The notes beneath the pieces were generated by a model that was not told the DNA's origin, made no database searches, and was given only the letters and a program-made list of their open reading frames with translations. Positions 19,520 to 28,257 of a DNA stretch of 64,000 bases are shown here, one piece after another. How positions within the stretch are numbered: position 1 is the stretch's first letter; each line of letters opens with the position of its first letter. Source of the stretch: FEN-1139 sp038207155 (GTDB lineage Bacteria; Myxococcota_A; Polyangia; Polyangiales; Polyangiaceae); contig JBBRAB010000023.1 of assembly GCA_038207155.1 (NCBI GenBank), forward strand, positions 1 to 64,000. Direction: 5' to 3'. The translations under genes were made by a program, and so were the position numbers.

Positions 19520-20179
19520 ATGAGCAGTCTTCGCCTGGCCCTGTTCGACATGGATCGAACCCTACTGTCGGTGGACTCAGCCACCCTCTACGCGCGCTGG
19601 CGGCGTGAGCATGGCCGCTCGGGTTGGCTCGAGACCGCCAAGGTCGCCGGCTGGATGCTGAAATACACCTTTGGAGTGCTGGATGCGCCGCGCGTGGCGG
19701 CTAAGATCATGGGTGGATTTCGCGGGGACAGTGAGAGCGAGATGGCGGCGGACTGCGAGCTCTGGTTTCAGCGCGACGTTCTGCCCCGCATCGCAGAGCG
19801 CGGTCGGCGTCGGGTGGAGGCCTATCGCAGCGCGGGCGTCCCAATGGCGCTCATTACGTCTGCCACGCGCTACGTCGCTCAGCCTCTGGCTCGCGAGCTG
19901 GGGCTCGACGAGGTCTTGTGCACCGAACTCGCGGTCGATCAGGGCGGGCGATTCACCGGAGAGCTCGTACTACCGATTTGCTTTGGTCCGGGCAAGGTGA
20001 GTCGCGCTGAGGCGTTGGCGAATCGTCACGGCTGTTCGCTGGCAGACGCCGTGTTCTATACCGACAGCATCACGGATCTTCCTCTGCTGTCACGAGTCGG
20101 AACTCCCATCGCGGTCAATCCCGATCTGCGACTGCGCCGCGAGGTGCGCCGGCGCGGTTGGCTCAGTGAGCGTTGGTAG
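19520..20179 (+). CDS. HAD-superfamily phosphatase (SerB-like, HAD-IB)
   Basis: A 219-residue HAD hydrolase. Motif I is FDMDRTLL with nucleophile Asp10 and Asp12, motif II the Thr/Ser in ALITSAT, and motif IV the acidic pair in YTDSITDLPLL. The helical cap is of the HAD-IB kind seen in SerB and related phosphatases. ATG 19520 is chosen for its GGAG site; a TTG 42 bases earlier is a weaker option. Substrate cannot be told: phosphoserine is possible, but these proteins include several other phosphatases. It is divergent from hrpB and precedes the malic enzyme gene by 160 bp. Confidence 0.9.
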   Translation: MSSLRLALFDMDRTLLSVDSATLYARWRREHGRSGWLETAKVAGWMLKYTFGVLDAPRVAAKIMGGFRGDSESEMAADCELWFQRDVLPRIAERGRRRVEAYRSAGVPMALITSATRYVAQPLARELGLDEVLCTELAVDQGGRFTGELVLPICFGPGKVSRAEALANRHGCSLADAVFYTDSITDLPLLSRVGTPIAVNPDLRLRREVRRRGWLSERW

Positions 20180-20339
20180 GCGGGGTGAGGCGCGCGGGTT
20201 TGGCCAGTAGCTGAGCGCGATTGTTTCGTTTTAGCTTGGGGCGGCGTGACCACGAAAACAGCGGGACTGTGCCCGTGTCGTATCTTATTGCCGTTCGGGG
20301 CTTGCGTGGTAGCGCGGTGGCACAAGGTAACTAAGGTAG

Positions 20340-21560
20340 ATGAGCCACTTTGATGATTCTCTGAAGCTGCACGCTGAAACCCGCGGCAAATGGTCGGTTG
20401 TCAGTCGTGTCCCCCTTGAGACGAAGCGGGACCTGTCTCTGGCCTACACGCCGGGCGTCGCCCGCGTCTCGGAAGTGGTCGCGGCCGAGCCGGAGCGTGC
20501 CTATGACCTGACCTGCAAAGGCAACACTGTGGCGATCGTGTCTGACGGCACCGCCGTGCTCGGGCTCGGTAACATTGGTCCCGAGGGCGCGTTGCCCGTG
20601 ATGGAAGGCAAGGCCATCCTATTTAAGCGCTTTGCTGATATTGACGGAGTTCCGATCGTGCTTCGGCAGGACTCGCCGGAGCGCCTGATCGAGACCATCA
20701 AGGCTATCTCTCCGACCTTTGGCGGTATCAATCTCGAGGATATCGCGGCGCCCGCCTGTTTTCGCATCGAGCGCGCCTTGCAGGATCTTGGGATCCCAGT
20801 CTTTCACGACGATCAGGACGGCACCGCCGTCGTGCTCCTAGCGGCGCTTCTCAATGCCTGCCGCGTGCTCGGTCGCGCGCCAGAAGACTTGAAGGTGGTC
20901 GTCAACGGGGCAGGGGCCGCGGGGACGGCGATCGCCCGGCTGCTGCGCTGCATCGGGCACGATCCGAGCGTGTGTACTCCGGTTCGCTCGATCATCGTGT
21001 GCGATTCTCGTGGGGTGATCTCACCGTATCGAGACGACCTCAACTCCGAAAAGCACGAGATGCTGAGCTACACCAACGCCGAGCGTCGTCGTGGCAAGCT
21101 GGCGGACGTCCTCAAAGACGCCGACGTCTTCATCGGCGTGTCCAAGGGAAATCTGTTGACCGCCGAGGCGGTTTCGACCATGGCTAAGGACTCGATCGTC
21201 TTTGCGATGGCCAACCCGGTGCCGGAGATCATGCCCGACGAGGCGCGCCGCGGTGGCGCCATCATCGTGGGTACCGGACGCAGTGATTATCCGAACCAGG
21301 TCAACAATGTCCTGGCTTTCCCGGGGATTTTCAGGGGAGCTCTCGACGCGCGCGCGCGTCGCATCACGGCGGGAATGAAGCTGGCCGCGGCCCACGCGCT
21401 CGCCAATTTTCTCGAGAAGCCGACGGTTGACCGGATTTTGCCGGAGCCCTTCGAGCCGGGTATTGCCGAGTGTGTGGCGAAGGCAGTGCACGATTGCGCC
21501 ATCGCTGAAGGCGTCGTGCGCGGACGTGCGAGTGAGCCGCCGCCTGCAGACGACGAGTGA
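20340..21560 (+). CDS. Malic enzyme (malate to pyruvate), short form
   Basis: Oxidative decarboxylation of malate to pyruvate and CO2 with reduction of NAD(P). The 406-residue protein carries the malic N-terminal domain (LAYTPGVARV, the metal-binding DDQDGTAVV) and a Rossmann domain with the dinucleotide loop VNGAGAAGTAIARLL. It lacks the C-terminal phosphotransacetylase-like domain of long MaeB proteins. NADP preference cannot be settled by eye. ATG 20340 has a weak AAGGTA-type site. It is probably a single-gene unit, convergent with the GT2 gene. Note SNGN-type motif AMANPVPEI. Confidence 0.95.
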   Translation: MSHFDDSLKLHAETRGKWSVVSRVPLETKRDLSLAYTPGVARVSEVVAAEPERAYDLTCKGNTVAIVSDGTAVLGLGNIGPEGALPVMEGKAILFKRFADIDGVPIVLRQDSPERLIETIKAISPTFGGINLEDIAAPACFRIERALQDLGIPVFHDDQDGTAVVLLAALLNACRVLGRAPEDLKVVVNGAGAAGTAIARLLRCIGHDPSVCTPVRSIIVCDSRGVISPYRDDLNSEKHEMLSYTNAERRRGKLADVLKDADVFIGVSKGNLLTAEAVSTMAKDSIVFAMANPVPEIMPDEARRGGAIIVGTGRSDYPNQVNNVLAFPGIFRGALDARARRITAGMKLAAAHALANFLEKPTVDRILPEPFEPGIAECVAKAVHDCAIAEGVVRGRASEPPPADDE

Positions 21561-21630
21561 CGAAGGCGTCGGGCCAGGTCAGGTACGCTGAGCGAGTGCG
21601 GGAGGGCCCACGCGACTCTCTCGCAGCCGC

Positions 21631-22341
21631 TCAGAAGAAGGGTCGGCGAATGGCCCAGGTGAGGCGAGCCAGGTTGCCGACCACGCGCGGCACGCGCGAT
21701 AGCAGCTTGACCGAGGGTGGGCGCTTTTCCAGCACGCGTACCGGGATATCCTCGATAGTCAGGTGGGCGCGCGCCGCGCGGATCACCAATTCACTGGCGA
21801 ACACGTCGCGTTCAATCACGCATTGCTTGACGATGGGCAGCAGCGCCTCGCGCCGGAAGGCCTTGAGGCCGTGAGTGTCCGTGCCCTTAAAATCCAGCAG
21901 TCCGCGCAATAGCAGGGTGTAGGCCTGGCTTGCCAGGTGCCTGAGCCAGGGGCGCTCATCATTGGCTCCGGCCACGAGCTTGGAGCCGATCACGAAATCA
22001 ACGCGACCGGCCTGCAGCAGCGCGATCGCGCGCTGCTGAAAGTCCACGTCGCATAGGTCAATCTCATCGCACAGCACCCAGCAACCGCGGGCTGCCTCGA
22101 TCCCCGCGCGCAGGGCTCGGCCATAGTTGGGCTCTGGGCAGCAAAGGACGCGAATGTTGTCAAAGCGTGCCGCCAACGCCTCGGCCACCGCGAGGGTTCC
22201 ATCGCGCGAGCCGTTCTCGCAGAGCAGTAGCTCCCAAGACCAAGGCACGTCCGCGAGTCGTACCCGCAGATCGGCCACCGCGGCATGCAGGAGCGCCTCT
22301 TCGTTGTAGATGGGAATGACGATCGAGCAGTCAAGCGACAT
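21631..22341 (-). CDS. Family 2 glycosyltransferase (dolichol-phosphate-mannose-synthase-like)
   Basis: A 236-residue GT-A fold enzyme starting IVIPIYNEEALL, with a nucleotide-sugar Asp-containing segment LLCENGSRDGT and an acidic DxD-like site written CDEIDLCD rather than the usual DADLQ. No membrane segment is evident, so it is likely cytoplasmic or peripherally membrane bound, transferring a sugar to a lipid carrier or glycolipid. It lies 38 bp downstream of the FAD oxidoreductase gene on the same strand; the pair may modify a surface or lipid glycan. The acceptor is unknown. Confidence 0.88.
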   Translation of the reverse strand: MSLDCSIVIPIYNEEALLHAAVADLRVRLADVPWSWELLLCENGSRDGTLAVAEALAARFDNIRVLCCPEPNYGRALRAGIEAARGCWVLCDEIDLCDVDFQQRAIALLQAGRVDFVIGSKLVAGANDERPWLRHLASQAYTLLLRGLLDFKGTDTHGLKAFRREALLPIVKQCVIERDVFASELVIRAARAHLTIEDIPVRVLEKRPPSVKLLSRVPRVVGNLARLTWAIRRPFF

Positions 22342-22379
22342 GGGCGCCTCGGGGCGATGGATTAGAAAGAGGCTCGGGC

Positions 22380-23699
22380 TTAGCTGAGCGGGGACCGGGC
22401 GGCGGCTGCAAGGACTTTATCGGCTGCTTGCCTGCCAAATACCAGAGCATCTTGCATCGAGGAGTAGTTCCAGCCTCCGTAGCGCCCAGTCGAGATGACC
22501 CCATGCTCGGCGAGGTAGGCCAGGACCCGGTCGAGATTGCTCCGGCGCTGCTGGTCGTAGATCACGTAGGCGAAGGGGAGCCTGCGGAGTCGGGCGAACT
22601 CCAGCTGGGACTCCTCAAGGTAGCCGAGTTCAGAGAGGCCTCGCAGGACACCGGGCAGAACCTGGTTGAGCTCAGTGACGTCCCTGTCGGCAAGCTCGAC
22701 GTAGACTGAACCGCCGCCGGGGGGAGCCATCTGACTGGAGAACGCCGAGTACGCACCCACGCGGTAAAAGGGGAAGCGCCGCTCGGGCACGTAGCACCAG
22801 TGCCAGTCTTGTCGGGGTGGGCTGCGCAGCGCGAGATCGAGGTAGCTGAGGCTGGTGCAGCGCAGCTGGCCCCCGGCCTGGCGCAAGTCATCGGGGAGCT
22901 CCACGGCGAGCGCAAGCAGTGACGGCAAGGGCAGGGAACTGAGCAACTGCTCGTACTCGACGACCCGTCCGCCAAAATGCAGCCGACGGCGTTTCAGATC
23001 GAGCGCGTTCGGGGAGCAATTGAGTTCAAGTGAGCGCAACCCCCGCGCCAGGACGCGTGGCAGCTCGCCAATGCCGCCGGCAGGGTAGTAAAAGCGGCTG
23101 TTGTAGCCGAGCGCGGGGCGAGGCAGCCCGACGGCCCCGGCCAGCACATCTTCGAGCTTGGGGCGTGGCACGAAGCGGTCGCACCAGTCGGTCGTGATCT
23201 CCCTCAGCGGCACCCCGAGCAGCCGCTCGTTGTACGGGAGCATGAACTGCTCGGTGATGGCATCGCCGAAGTGCGTTCGGCAGTAGCTCTCGAAATCCGC
23301 GGTGTTCGTCGCTGGTCGTTGGCTGGCCGTGATGAAGTCGAGCAGGCAGCGGTAGGCGACCTCCGGAGGAAGGCCGCGCACGTTGGCCTGAAACGGATAG
23401 TCCGTGTAGACCCCGCTGGAAAAAATCTGACTCCTACGCTCGAGCAACCGCGGGGGCTCGTCAAACAGTGCCAGCGTGTCGCGTTCCAGCTCGGGGTCGG
23501 AGAGGTGCAGCAGGTGTCCGGTCCGATCAAAGCCGTAGCCCGCCTCAAAGTCCGTTCGCGCCAGGCCGCCCGCTTGGGAATCGCGCTCAAATAGGCGGTA
23601 ATCCACCTGCTTGGCCTGCAGGTGGCGAGCTGCGGCAAGACCGGTCAGACCGGCTCCAAGGATCGCGACGTCGCAGGCGAGGTCGGGCGAGCTTGTCAT
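22380..23699 (-). CDS. FAD-dependent oxidoreductase (amine oxidase/UDP-galactopyranose-mutase-like)
   Basis: A 439-residue flavoprotein. The N-terminal dinucleotide fold is seen in VAILGAGLTGLAAARHL, followed by an acidic residue in LFERDSQAGGLA. The substrate region has TGHLLHLSD, YPFQANVRGLP and FMLPYNERLLGVP, patterns shared with protoporphyrinogen-oxidase-like and UDP-galactopyranose-mutase-like proteins in polysaccharide loci. The start follows the polA stop by 9 bp, and the GT2 gene comes next, so the three are probably one transcript. Likely role: redox or ring modification of a sugar nucleotide or lipid-linked sugar; not proven. Confidence 0.85.
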   Translation of the reverse strand: MTSSPDLACDVAILGAGLTGLAAARHLQAKQVDYRLFERDSQAGGLARTDFEAGYGFDRTGHLLHLSDPELERDTLALFDEPPRLLERRSQIFSSGVYTDYPFQANVRGLPPEVAYRCLLDFITASQRPATNTADFESYCRTHFGDAITEQFMLPYNERLLGVPLREITTDWCDRFVPRPKLEDVLAGAVGLPRPALGYNSRFYYPAGGIGELPRVLARGLRSLELNCSPNALDLKRRRLHFGGRVVEYEQLLSSLPLPSLLALAVELPDDLRQAGGQLRCTSLSYLDLALRSPPRQDWHWCYVPERRFPFYRVGAYSAFSSQMAPPGGGSVYVELADRDVTELNQVLPGVLRGLSELGYLEESQLEFARLRRLPFAYVIYDQQRRSNLDRVLAYLAEHGVISTGRYGGWNYSSMQDALVFGRQAADKVLAAAARSPLS

Positions 23700-23708
23700 C
23701 GCGGTTGC

Positions 23709-26468
23709 TCAGTGCGCCTCGGCCCAGTTGGGTCCCTGGCCAACATCGACGATCAGGGGCACGTCCAGGGAAAATACCGATTGCATGCGCTCTCGAATGA
23801 TGGGGATGGCCTGCTCGACCTCGCCCTCGGCGACCTCGAACACGAGCTCATCGTGCACCGTCAGCACGAGGCGGGTCGACGGAGTGGGCGGCTCGCGAAA
23901 CGCCAGCATGGCGAGCTTGAGCAGATCGGCGGCCGTGCCTTGGATCGGCATGTTCATCGCGATTCGCTCGGCCGCGAGTCGCAGCGCGCGGTTCGAGCTA
24001 CCGATGTCCGAAAGTAGGCGGCGTCGCCCAAGCAGGCTGTGGACGGACTCGGTCGCACGCGCGTCGGTCAGGGTTTGATTCATGAATGCGCCGACCCCCG
24101 TGTGGCGCTGGAAATAGGCTGCAATGAACTGACTCGCTTCGTCCCGCGGGATCGCCAAGCTGGCGGCAAGACCGGCTTCGCCCTGACCGTAAATGACGCC
24201 AAAATTGACGGCCTTGGCGCGTCGTCGCATGTCGCTCGTGACCTGCTCGGCGGGCACATTGAACACGGCCATGGCCGTGCGGCGGTGAACATCGTCGTTG
24301 TGATGAAAGGCGTCGAGCAGGGTGGCGTCTTGGGACAGGTGCGCCAGAACGCGGAGTTCGATCTGGGAGTAGTCGGCGCTCACCAGCACGCAGCCAGGCG
24401 GGGCCACGAAGGCACGTCGAATGGAGCGACCGAGCTCGCTCCGGATCGGAATGTTCTGAAGGTTGGGTTCGGTGGAGCTGATTCGACCTGTGGCAGCCAC
24501 CACCTGATCCCAGGAGCCATGCAGGCGGTGGGTCTCGGGATCGAGCAGCTTCGGCAGCGTCTCGACATAGGTGTTCTGAAGCTTGACGAGCTGTCGATGG
24601 TCGAGCACGAGGCGGGGCAGGGCGTGATGCTCGAGCAGCGTCTCAAGGCTTGCGGCGTCGGTTGATCTCGCGGTCTTGGTGCGTTTGGCGGGCTTGAGAC
24701 CGAGCTCATCGTACAGCAACGTTTCGAGCTGTCGCGGCGCATTGAGGTTCACCGGGTGACCGATCAGCGCCTCGGCCTCCGCCTCCAGTCGAGCGATCTC
24801 GCTGCGGAGTTGAACTGAGAGCTCGCTCAGCACCTGGGGCTGCAGCGCGACCCCGTCGCGTTGCATGCGCGCGAGCAGCAGCGCCAGCGGCAGCTCGACG
24901 TCGTCGTGGAGCGAGCTGAGACGTTCCGCGGCGAGGCGTTCCTCCAGGACCGGACAGAGCTGCCAGATCCGCAGCGCTTCGCGTCCGAGTCGGCTCATGC
25001 GTTCGCGCGCGCTGGGGACAGGCGCCTTGCGACCCTTGGCCGGAGGCGCTTCTAGCGGCGAGCCGAGCAGGCGTGCTGCCAGGGCGTCGAGCTCGTGGGA
25101 GGCTTCTGGATCGAGCAAGTAGCTCGCCAGCTCGCTGTCGAGCCGAAGCGGCCAGGGCTCGATGCCGACTTGGAGCCAGCCGAGCGCGAGTTGTTTGGCG
25201 CCATGGCACCAAAGCTTCGGGCGAGTCGCAAAATCCGTCGCAAGGCACTTCAGCACCGGAGCGAGCGGAATCGCCTTCGGACCGTCAAGCGTCGTAGGCG
25301 CCAACGCGACGATCACGGAGTCGCTCTCATTGGCGGCCAGCGCGAGCGCGACCCAGGGCGCGCGCGGTTGCTGCTGGGATTCGCGCAGTAGACGCAGCGC
25401 CAAGGGCTGGCCGATATGCTGAGCGAGCCAGGCCTCAAGCTGCGGCAGCGCTTCCATGAAAACCGGCTCAGGCAGGGAGGAAAACGTTGTCGCGCTGCCC
25501 GGCCTCGGGGTTGCAAGCGCGCGAGTGGCGCTTGTCGTAATCCCCGGGTTGGTGCTCGCTTGCGGGGTCGTTAGTTCCGCGCTCGACGGATCTTCCCCGA
25601 GCGCAGCGAGCATGCGACCAAAGCCGAGCTCGCGATACAGCTCGCGTAGCTTCGGGAGATCGCGTCCGGTAAAATGCGCCCCTGCAACATCGACAACGTC
25701 ATCGCAGTCATGCGCGAGTGCCACGAGTCGGTAGCTCAGCCGAGCCCGCTCCGCGTGCTCTTCGAGTGTCTCACGCAGCTTTTTGCGCTCAATCTCGGCG
25801 GTATGGGTGAGCACCCCTTCGAGGGTCTCGAAGCGTCGCAGCAGCTCAGCGGCGGTCTTCGGACCCACGCTTGGTACCCCTGGGATGTTGTCGCTGGAGT
25901 CTCCCGTGAGCGCCAGAAAATCGTGGAGCTGGTCGACACGCACCCCGAATTTTTCCTCCACCTCGGGGGGCCCGAAGACGCGATCGCGCATGGTGTCCCA
26001 AAGGCGCACGTCGGGACCGACCAGCTGCATGAGGTCCTTGTCCCCGCTGATCACCAGCACGCGCAGTCCCTGGGCGCGCGCTTGAGTGACGGCCGTCGCG
26101 ATCAAGTCGTCAGCCTCCCATCCCGGCTTTTGCCAGACATGCGGCGTGAACGCGCGCACGACCTCGCTGGCCCGACGCAGCTGAATCAACAGATCCTCGG
26201 GCGGCTCAGGACGGTTGGCTTTGTACGCGGGATAGATCTCCGAGCGAAAAGTCTGACGACCGGCGTCCAGGGCAATCGCAAAGCGCCGCGGGCGAACGCG
26301 CGTCATCAACCGCTCAAGGATCGCGACGGTGCCGTAGACGGCGTGAGTGGGCTCCCCCGACGGACTGCTCAGCGGTGTCATGGCGTGATATGCCCGGAAC
26401 AGCTGAGCGCTGAGGTCCACCAGCACGAGGACATCGTCGGCATCCGGTTCAAAGAGCGGCGTCGCCAT
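23709..26468 (-). CDS. polA: DNA polymerase I with degenerate 3'-5' exonuclease domain
   Basis: Replication/repair polymerase of 919 residues. The 5' nuclease domain (about 1-300) keeps its acidic residues (GWEADDLIA, VISGDKDLMQ, LTGDSSDNIPGVP). Polymerase motifs are intact: motif A with Asp699 in SADYSQIELR, motif B RRRAKAVNFGVIYGQG and motif C with Asp873 in VHDELVFE. In the middle domain the proofreading DxE motif and the later metal-binding Asp residues are replaced (for example LRLLRESQQQ and HGAKQLALGW), so 3'-5' exonuclease activity is predicted lost, as in Taq polymerase. First gene of a probable polA-FAD-GT2 unit. Confidence 0.97.
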   Translation of the reverse strand: MATPLFEPDADDVLVLVDLSAQLFRAYHAMTPLSSPSGEPTHAVYGTVAILERLMTRVRPRRFAIALDAGRQTFRSEIYPAYKANRPEPPEDLLIQLRRASEVVRAFTPHVWQKPGWEADDLIATAVTQARAQGLRVLVISGDKDLMQLVGPDVRLWDTMRDRVFGPPEVEEKFGVRVDQLHDFLALTGDSSDNIPGVPSVGPKTAAELLRRFETLEGVLTHTAEIERKKLRETLEEHAERARLSYRLVALAHDCDDVVDVAGAHFTGRDLPKLRELYRELGFGRMLAALGEDPSSAELTTPQASTNPGITTSATRALATPRPGSATTFSSLPEPVFMEALPQLEAWLAQHIGQPLALRLLRESQQQPRAPWVALALAANESDSVIVALAPTTLDGPKAIPLAPVLKCLATDFATRPKLWCHGAKQLALGWLQVGIEPWPLRLDSELASYLLDPEASHELDALAARLLGSPLEAPPAKGRKAPVPSARERMSRLGREALRIWQLCPVLEERLAAERLSSLHDDVELPLALLLARMQRDGVALQPQVLSELSVQLRSEIARLEAEAEALIGHPVNLNAPRQLETLLYDELGLKPAKRTKTARSTDAASLETLLEHHALPRLVLDHRQLVKLQNTYVETLPKLLDPETHRLHGSWDQVVAATGRISSTEPNLQNIPIRSELGRSIRRAFVAPPGCVLVSADYSQIELRVLAHLSQDATLLDAFHHNDDVHRRTAMAVFNVPAEQVTSDMRRRAKAVNFGVIYGQGEAGLAASLAIPRDEASQFIAAYFQRHTGVGAFMNQTLTDARATESVHSLLGRRRLLSDIGSSNRALRLAAERIAMNMPIQGTAADLLKLAMLAFREPPTPSTRLVLTVHDELVFEVAEGEVEQAIPIIRERMQSVFSLDVPLIVDVGQGPNWAEAH

Positions 26469-26779
26469 GACCGAGCCCTTACCAGAGCCGCTGTCGGTTG
26501 GCGTCCTTGATCCGCGTTAGGCCGATATTCTTGTGTTTTTGGGGCGTGCAAGCGTGGGGAGACGGCCACGCGTGCACGCGCTTGTCAGGCCATCGCTCTG
26601 CCTCGGGGCGCCCCGTTCAGCCCCCATTTCGAGCAAGAGCGGCCGGCCGACAGTGGTTCCACAATGCCCAAGCCCCACAGGAACTTGACTGCGGCTGCTT
26701 GGCCAAGCGACATCCAACGCGAGCCTGCACGCGAGGGATGCTGGCGAAAGGGCACGAACCTAGGCTAAAGTGCGCCCCT
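26469..26779 (+). other. Intergenic region between divergent polA and Ser/Thr kinase genes
   Basis: This 311-bp stretch separates divergent genes. I see a strong inverted repeat at 26544-26579 (listed separately) and a TTGACT at 26685 without a convincing -10 partner. An open frame runs through it into the kinase gene, but its translation (Arg- and Cys-rich) does not look like a kinase extension. Confidence 0.6.
26544..26579. repeat. 14-bp inverted repeat with one mismatch
   Basis: The left arm at 26544-26557 (GCGTGCAAGCGTGG) pairs with the right arm at 26566-26579 across an 8-base loop, with a single mismatch at 26551/26572. There is no T-run after it on either strand, so a terminator is unlikely. 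It lies about 76 bp upstream of the polA start on one side and 200 bp upstream of the kinase on the other. Confidence 0.8.
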
Positions 26780-28195
26780 GTGGCTTATCAGGAAGACGTT
26801 GCTGCACCCCCGACTGAACTAGTCGCAGGTAAGTATCAGGTGACCCGACTGCTCGGGCGCGGTGGCATGGGCAGCGTCTGGGAGGGAGTGCACACCAGTC
26901 TTTCGACGCGCGTCGCGATCAAGTTCATCGACGCGACTTACGCAGACAGTGTGGAGGCGCGCTCGCGCTTTGAGAACGAAGCACGCGCGGCCGCTGCCCT
27001 CACGAGTAAGCACGTGGTTCAGGTCTACGATCACGGCGTGATGCCCGACGGGCGTCCGTTCATCGTGATGGAGTTCCTGAAGGGCGAACCGCTGGACACT
27101 CGCCTCGATCGCATCGGCGGAATGCCGCCGATGGATGTCGCCAGGCTGATGGGGCAGGTCTGTCGCGCGCTGGCCAAGGCTCACTCGCTTGGCATCGTTC
27201 ACCGCGATTTGAAGCCCGAAAACATCTTCCTGGTGTGGGACGACGACGACGGCGCGGACGTTGCCAAGGTGGTCGATTTCGGTATCGCGAAGTTCACGGA
27301 CAAGGCCATGGGGGCCTCGTCCTCGACGCGCACAGGGTCGGTGCTCGGCACGCCTTATTACATGAGTCCTGAGCAGGCGCGTGGCCTTCGCACGGTCGAT
27401 CATCGCTCGGATCTCTGGTCGCTCGCCGTGATCACTTACCGTTGTCTCGTTGGTGCTCTGCCGTTTGATGGCGATGCTCTCGGGGATCTGCTGGTCAAGA
27501 TCTGCACGGCTCCGATCCCCGTGCCCACGACCCAGTCGCCAAACGCTCCACCCGGATTTGATGCTTGGTTCTTCAAGGCCATGCAGCGCGAGCCCGCCGA
27601 TCGTTTCCAGACTGCCCTCGAGTTCTCCGACAATTTGGCGGTGGCCTGCGGCATGGCCGTGGCTCGCTCGCCCCAGACCTCACAGCTTGAGGCCAGCTAC
27701 CAGCAGTCGGCTCATTACGCGGCGGCCACACCGGGTGGTCCCACTGGCATGCTCGGACGAAGCCCTTTGATCGAGGGAACGGTTGCCGGTTATTCGAACA
27801 CCGCGCCAGGCTCGAGCAAGTCGCGCGTCGGTCTGATTCTGGGTGGGGTCTTCGGGGCGCTCGCCCTGATCGGACTCGTACTCTTCTTCGTGTTCAGTCG
27901 CCATCCAGAGCCCAGCGTCTCTGCGGCCACGGCGTCTCCGAGCGCAGCCGCCACGCCATCGGTGGCTGCTCCGCTGGCGCCTCGCCCTGCTGAACCGCAG
28001 CCCGCGGTGGCCGCGGGCGCCACTCCGAGCGCGACTCCCGCGGCGGTGCACTCGGCCGCGCCGGCAGCAGCGCACTCGGCCCCGCCGTCAACTCACACGC
28101 GAGCGCCGGCTCCCGCGGCTCCGCGTCAGGCGGCGACCGTACGTCCCCCAATCGCTCCCGTCGTGCCGAAAAACAGAAATCCAGCTGGATACTGA
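26780..28195 (+). CDS. Transmembrane Ser/Thr protein kinase (Hanks type)
   Basis: A 471-residue kinase. The catalytic domain (about 18-290) has the glycine loop LLGRGGMGSVWEG, the Lys of VAIKFI, HRDLKPEN with catalytic Asp143, DFGIAK and the activation segment GTPYYMSPEQARG, so it should be active. A juxtamembrane linker leads to one membrane helix (LILGGVFGALALIGLVLFFV) and a Pro/Ala-rich extracytoplasmic tail without PASTA repeats. GTG 26780 (MAYQEDV) is chosen because the kinase domain begins soon after; upstream in-frame starts give a non-kinase-like extension. It precedes the TPR envelope protein by 62 bp. Confidence 0.93.
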   Translation: MAYQEDVAAPPTELVAGKYQVTRLLGRGGMGSVWEGVHTSLSTRVAIKFIDATYADSVEARSRFENEARAAAALTSKHVVQVYDHGVMPDGRPFIVMEFLKGEPLDTRLDRIGGMPPMDVARLMGQVCRALAKAHSLGIVHRDLKPENIFLVWDDDDGADVAKVVDFGIAKFTDKAMGASSSTRTGSVLGTPYYMSPEQARGLRTVDHRSDLWSLAVITYRCLVGALPFDGDALGDLLVKICTAPIPVPTTQSPNAPPGFDAWFFKAMQREPADRFQTALEFSDNLAVACGMAVARSPQTSQLEASYQQSAHYAAATPGGPTGMLGRSPLIEGTVAGYSNTAPGSSKSRVGLILGGVFGALALIGLVLFFVFSRHPEPSVSAATASPSAAATPSVAAPLAPRPAEPQPAVAAGATPSATPAAVHSAAPAAAHSAPPSTHTRAPAPAAPRQAATVRPPIAPVVPKNRNPAGY

Positions 28196-28257
28196 GAGCC
28201 TTGCGCTTGAATTTGGCGAACCGGCTCAGCGTGAGCCGCGCTCGCGAGGGAAGAGTC

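Noticed and set aside
26498..26779. N-terminal extension of the Ser/Thr kinase frame
   Set aside because: The extension is Arg/Cys-rich, contains the strong inverted repeat and does not look like a kinase N terminus.
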